A DNA stretch of 64,000 bases. Source: Taxawa tesnikishii (nom. ined.). Taxonomy: Eukaryota; Ascomycota; Dothideomycetes; Dothideales. The notes under the pieces were generated by a model. The model was not told the origin of the DNA. It did no database searches and saw only the letters and a list, made by a program, of their open reading frames with translations. Positions 59,991 through 64,000 of the stretch are shown one piece after another (positions within the stretch are counted from its first letter, which is position 1; every line of letters starts with the position of its first letter). The stretch spans positions 186,001 to 250,000 of the forward strand of contig JAPDRO010000021.1 in NCBI GenBank assembly GCA_030247885.1, in the 5' to 3' direction. Made by a program: the position numbers and the translations under genes.

Positions 59991-61324
59991 ATGCCTCCCA
60001 AGAAAGGACGTGCAACCAAAGCCAAGGGCAAGGCAGCTCCCAAGGCAAAGGCAGAGGCAGAGGCAGAGCCTGCAGAGAACGGCGCACCAGAGACTACAAC
60101 GACAGAGGCTGCCCCAGAGACCGCTGCTGCAGAGGCTGCACCCGAAGCTCCCGCTGCCGATATCGCGCCTGATACTGCTCCCACCGGGGACGCACCTGCG
60201 GCAGAGGGCGCGCCAAAAGACGTGCCCGTGGCCGAAGATGCGCCTCCGGCAGAGGACGCGACCATGGAAGATGCGCCCAAGGCAGACGAGGCCCCAGCAG
60301 ACGAGGCCCCAGCAGCCGAAGACGAGCCAGCAACCGCGCCTGAATCTGCGCCCGAGCCTGCAGCAAAGCCAGGAGAAGACGCGCAAGCCGGCGCGCAAGC
60401 AGAGGAAGTTCCCAAGGCAGCAGGCAAGAAGGCCGCAGGCAAGAAGGCCGCAGGCAAGAAGGCCGCGACCAAAGCCTCCAAGAAGCGCAAGGCCACGGAT
60501 GCGCCTGCAGAACCGCAGAAAGCATCGCGACGATCGGCACGCGGCGAAAGCAAAGCCCAGCCTTCGCACCACCAGCTCCTCAACTACCTTCTCTCCGACG
60601 CAGCAGCCGAGCTTTGCCGTCCCGACGACGAAAACGAGGACATCAAGACGCGCGGCGCCGACTTGCGCACCTACTCTTCCTCCGAACTGAGCCCCTTCGA
60701 AGAGCTTCTGTGCGCTATCGTCCTCAGTCGCCCTATCTCGCACCGCCTCGGCCTGCGCGTCATCAGAACCATCCTCAACGACCCCTACTCCTTCACCACG
60801 CCCAAGGCAATCAAGGACATTGGCAAAGAGAAGCGCAAACAGGCTCTCGATGACGCCAAGACACAACACAAAGACAAGACAGCAGAGCAGATCGGCATGG
60901 CAGCCGACGTAGTGGCGGAGAAATTCGGCAAAAACGACACCGACACCGACATGTCCAAGCTCCGAGACGAGGCCGGCGAGGACTGGGACGAGATGCGCGA
61001 CCTGCTGCAGACGAACATCAAGGGACTCGGCAAGACCGGCCTGGACATCTTCTTCCGGCGCGTGCAGTGGCTGTGGCCGGAGGCCTTCCCTTCGTCGACG
61101 AGCGCACAGCGAGAGGTATCGACAAACTGGGCTTGCCCAAGAAACCGGAAGACCTGGTCAAGATCTTGGAGCAGCATTGGGCGAAGTTGGACACGAGCAA
61201 TCTCCTACAGGACGACAAGGAGACGAAGAAGAGGAGGGCGTTCGTGCTGCTCTGCGAGCGCGCGACGGGCGCCGATCTCGAAGGCAAGTCGGACCAGGTG
61301 CTCGAGGCTGCCGCTACTAGCTAG
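59991..61324 (+). CDS. HhH-GPD-like DNA-binding protein with Ala/Glu/Lys-rich tail
   Basis: Single exon, about 444 aa after one repair. Residues 1-190 are low complexity: MPPKKGRATKAKGKA, then Ala/Glu/Pro-rich acidic repeats, then (KKAAG)3 and KKRK, like a histone H1 tail followed by an NLS. The folded C-terminal half (from about residue 200, HHQLLNYLLSDAAAELC) contains SPFEELLCAIVLSRPISHRLGLRVIRTIL and a helix-hairpin-helix (TNIKGLGKTGLDIFFRRVQWLWPEAFPFVDERT), with Asp after the hairpin where base-excision glycosylases keep their catalytic Asp. The typical Fe-S cysteines and the glycosylase Lys were not seen. The frame breaks at CCC 61088-61090, inside this motif. Role in DNA repair or chromatin binding is inferred; activity is uncertain. 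Confidence 0.8.
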
Positions 61325-61969
61325 GTGCTTGAGTGGGGGGCGGGGGGCGATTCTAGCTCCTCGTGCATGGCTTGGGGTATTTACGGTTTGTAAATTGAGA
61401 GCCTTTCCATCGCGGTTCACGAAACATGTTCAAATAGGCGGGTCTGAATGCAGATATCTATAATACCCTGTGTCCTTGAGTACCGTTCGATTGCTTTCGG
61501 TGGTTCAAGGAAGCGACTGACTGCACGATGCCGTCGCAAACCGATAGCGTTCTTACAAGACCATCGCGACGCTGAGGACCATAAACGGCACCTCGATCGT
61601 GCCGTCCTCATCCATCCTCTGATTATGTGGGCCGATGATCCGGACCAGAAAGGCGCAGTCTTGCGTGAAGACGGACGCTCCTGCTCTACTAAGCTAGAAA
61701 CCGTTCGCCTTGGGATAGTGCATCGAAGTGCGACGAGAAAAAAGAACGCTTTACGAAACCCTAGTTGAAAGCATAGAGCAAGGCTGGGAATTGTGAGGGC
61801 AGGTGAGCTATAGTCAAGTGTGGAGCAGACGGGATGTGTCAGCGGATGAGTACCAGGAGCACTTGCGTGCACATGAGTACAGATTGGAACATTAGTAAAA
61901 ACCCACGAAAACTCCATCCTCCTCTATGGAGAAAAAAAAACAGGACGTCCAGAAAGACAGACGGTTCTA
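61325..61969. other. Convergent intergenic region
   Basis: 0.65 kb between the HhH gene (+) and the F-box-like gene (-). A 166-codon minus-strand frame (61417-61917) has no features and is not supported. Confidence 0.5.
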
Positions 61970-63379
61970 TCAAACCCACCAAAAACCGCTCGAGCTTCTC
62001 TCCTCCACTCCTCCTCCCCCTCCTCCTCCTCTAGAGTGCATCATCCCCAGACACCAACCACACCCCCTCCCATCATCCAGCCCCTCCATGTTCTCATACA
62101 GCTCCAGCACGCTGTCCGTAGCCCACACCCTCCTCTCCCGCATCTCGTAGTCAGCCACCCACACCCTCCCGCCCAACCCCCGACGCCCTCCTCGGCCGTT
62201 ATACGACATCTCGCGCAGATAGAGACAGGCCATAGCCTGGGCAAACAGCTCCCTCTGGCGCTCGTCGAGCCACCTGAAGCCGCCCAGGCACTCGCGGTGC
62301 AGGGCATCGAGGGCCGGGAGGTTCGCGAGGCGGCGCTCGGCTCCCGCGTCGTCGCTGCCGTCGGCGGCCGAGAGCCAGGGGCAGGCGCGGAAGAGGCGGT
62401 GGAGGTCCGTGTTGGGGTTGCGGAGATGGGCGGGGTTGATGCCGCTGAGGGCGATCTGGGAGGATGGGTCAGTGGAGGCGATGATGCGGGCGTCTTCGTC
62501 TTCGTCTTTCTCGTAGGGGCCCGCAAGGGGTGAGGGTTTGCGTTGGATGCTATGACGATGCGAGAGAGCGCGGTGGCTTGGGTAGGACGTGATGGGGTGG
62601 AGATGAGGTGCGCTGCGATTATGGCTGCACAGAGGTTGCGAGGGGTCGAGCAGCGGTAATATCGACTCCAAACCATGCTGGCCGGTATATCCAGCACCGC
62701 CGACATCGTACGCATTGCCATGGCACCAGTGCGCGGGAAAATGATGGCGTTTCTTGGGGAGGACGCAGTATATACCTTGAAGCTGATGACCGTACCGACG
62801 TTGCACGTCAGCCAGGTGTAGAGGATGTTCGGGCAGACGGTCTGCCAGTTGGCATTGAGCGAAGTGTCTGCCTTTTGGTTGAAGAAGGCGACGGCGAACG
62901 GCGAGATTGGCTGCTCGCAATACTTGAGGTCGGCCGAGCCGAGGAAGAAGCGGACGTGCTTGAAGGCGCTGATGGTGTTGGCGTACTTGACGCGCTTGAA
63001 GGCTGCAAGGTGCCTCAGTAAGCTGTGGTGCGAATACGGATGGGGTCGGCTTACCCTCCATGAGCGGAGCAGCGAGCATCAACTGCATTGGCGAGCTGGT
63101 GGCCGTGGATGGGATGGTGCTGAACTTGGGACCGACGGTGATGTTAAGGGTCGCGGTTTCGCGGAAGACGTGCTCGACTTCGGTCTGGAACTCGAGACAA
63201 ACGCGAATGATGGCGCAGCGGTTAGCCTGGTAGCGAGGCATGTTCGGGAGCGTGAAGTGGGCGTCGGACAGGTAGGTGCGGAAGATCTTCAGGCGGATCT
63301 CGACTGGGAGATCTTGGAAACGAGCTATTGTGCTGTGGGTATGGGTAGTGGTTTGGAACTTGAGTATGTCGTGGAACAA
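61970..63379 (-). CDS. F-box/2EXR-like protein, start and middle unresolved
   Basis: The N-terminal motif FQDLPVEIRLKIFRTYLSD is a clear F-box/2EXR beginning, followed by RCAIIRVCLEFQTEVEHVFRETATLNI. Intron 1 is 63053-63003 approximately (donor GTAAGC after LMEG, acceptor CTTGCAG before FKRVKYANTISAFKHVRFFLG). The next block ends WLTCNVGTVISFK. From there either a ~100-bp intron (GTATAT...GGCCAG, about 62777-62675) or a one-base loss at GGGG 62527-62530 leads to the C-terminal frame (AGPYEKDEDEDARIIAS...LDERQRELFAQAMACLYLREMSYNG). It ends with a Gly run and GFWWV. No ATG precedes the F-box motif in its frame; the listed upper bound 63379 is a TTG codon, and the first ATG in frame is at 63241. 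Function unknown; a SCF adaptor is possible. Confidence 0.6.
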   Translation of the reverse strand: MFHDILKFQTTTHTHSTIARFQDLPVEIRLKIFRTYLSDAHFTLPNMPRYQANRCAIIRVCLEFQTEVEHVFRETATLNITVGPKFSTIPSTATSSPMQLMLAAPLMEGKPTPSVFAPQLTEAPCSLQARQVRQHHQRLQARPLLPRLGRPQVLRAANLAVRRRLLQPKGRHFAQCQLADRLPEHPLHLADVQRRYGHQLQGIYCVLPKKRHHFPAHWCHGNAYDVGGAGYTGQHGLESILPLLDPSQPLCSHNRSAPHLHPITSYPSHRALSHRHSIQRKPSPLAGPYEKDEDEDARIIASTDPSSQIALSGINPAHLRNPNTDLHRLFRACPWLSAADGSDDAGAERRLANLPALDALHRECLGGFRWLDERQRELFAQAMACLYLREMSYNGRGGRRGLGGRVWVADYEMRERRVWATDSVLELYENMEGLDDGRGCGWCLGMMHSRGGGGGGGVEERSSSGFWWV

Positions 63380-63530
63380 GTTGGTTCTGGGCGTGACAAG
63401 CTGCTTGGTAACGAGAGTTGCTTGTTCGCGAGCGCTTTGGTGTGCTTGTGTGCGGAATGAGTTGAGGAAGGAAATCGGTCTGAAAAATCAGGAAAAGGAA
63501 TTGATTCCTAAATTTCCTGACCAAGGAGCC

Positions 63531-63540
63531 GTATATATAG
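63531..63540 (-). promoter_or_regulatory. Likely TATA box of the F-box-like gene
   Basis: TATATATA element about 150 bp upstream (in gene direction) of the F-box motif, in a stretch without coding signal. It places transcription initiation near 63500, which makes the lack of an ATG before the F-box notable. Confidence 0.4.
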
Positions 63541-64000
63541 GCGCGAACACATCCATGATTCCAAAGGCAGGATACCCACTTCAGAGGCTGTACAACTGTG
63601 ACTGCGGTGGTTGGAGATGGCTGGGATAGAAGTAAGTGAAGTGAGCGAACAAAGATAGAGCTTCGTCGAGACACAGTGCGCTTCCGATCTTTCACGATCC
63701 GGAATCTGCACCTACGTTCTTGGTGTCGTAAGAAAGGCCACTTTGCGCACATTAGAATGAATGTGATGTTGAAGGAGATTCATGGTTGTAATTTGATATC
63801 GTTTGGAGGCGCAGAAGAGTGACTTCGTTTACCGAGCTTCAGTGAACTTCCTGCCACATTCAAAGGGAAGAAATCCTCAACTCTCGACACATCTGTGCTT
63901 CCAGCCCTCTATTACTAACACCTGCTGCTAGTGCTATGGATATTTGGGCGAGCCTAGCGTAACTGTTCCCTGTTGTGTTTGAAACTGTAGAGGGTTATGC
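63541..64000. other. Right-end intergenic sequence
   Basis: Upstream region of the F-box-like gene up to the window end. No gene is supported; the open frame across 63222-63752 on the minus strand overlaps the F-box gene in another frame. Confidence 0.45.

Noticed and set aside
59790-60869. 359-codon minus-strand Cys/Gly/Leu-rich frame
   Set aside because: Mirror of the Ala/Glu-rich codons of the HhH protein, not an independent gene.
1-64000. tRNA or rRNA genes, CRISPR arrays
   Set aside because: By eye I found no paired A/B boxes with a cloverleaf, no rRNA-like stretch and no spaced direct repeats; a tRNAscan run could overturn the tRNA part.

Overview
This looks like nuclear DNA from a filamentous ascomycete (Pezizomycotina; Dothideomycetes is a guess). 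The evidence is short GT-AG introns (mostly 46-116 bp), genes spaced about 2-3 kb apart on both strands, no polycistronic order, and typical families: a PDR-type ABC transporter, 2EXR/F-box proteins, a GH3 beta-glucosidase with PA14, fungal INCENP, Dgk1, Prs1 and an impala-like Tc1 transposon. I assembled 22 protein genes plus one transposon. Exon joins were worked out by hand from splice motifs, reading phase and family conservation; no search was run.

Left part (1-27 kb): PDR ABC transporter (-), a small 2EXR protein (+), an unrecognised multipass membrane protein (+), a long gene-poor stretch (10.3-12.9 kb), an SDR oxidoreductase with a mitochondrial-type leader (+), a secreted aspartic protease (+), a sulfotransferase-like P-loop protein (-), Dgk1 (-) divergent from histidinol-phosphate aminotransferase (+), an aquaglyceroporin (+), and a seven-exon xylitol/polyol dehydrogenase with a mitochondrial-type leader (-).

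Middle (27-48 kb): cytosolic isoleucyl-tRNA synthetase (-), a Kre9/Knh-like single-pass surface protein with two in-frame stops (+), a reticulon (+), a GH3 beta-glucosidase (-), an atypical Ras/Rho-like GTPase (-) divergent from Prs1 PRPP synthetase (+), a large basic presumably nuclear protein (+), and a decayed 1,348-bp impala-like element with perfect 25-bp inverted repeats and a TA duplication.

Right part (48-64 kb): INCENP/Sli15 (+), a mitochondrial-type DEAD-box helicase (+), a Rad5/HLTF-like SNF2-RING ATPase (-) divergent from an HhH-GPD-like DNA-binding protein (+), and an F-box/2EXR protein (-). The genes do not form one pathway. Themes that recur are polyol handling (two dehydrogenases and an aquaglyceroporin within 14 kb) and chromosome maintenance (INCENP, Rad5-like, HhH protein).

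The strongest non-gene signal is technical. At 17 places in ten otherwise well-conserved genes, and once in the transposase, the frame is broken and is restored by adding exactly one base at or next to a short homopolymer. All are losses, none are gains. This fits uncorrected base-caller deletions in the assembly much better than pseudogenes or recoding. I found no convincing new multi-gene biological system.
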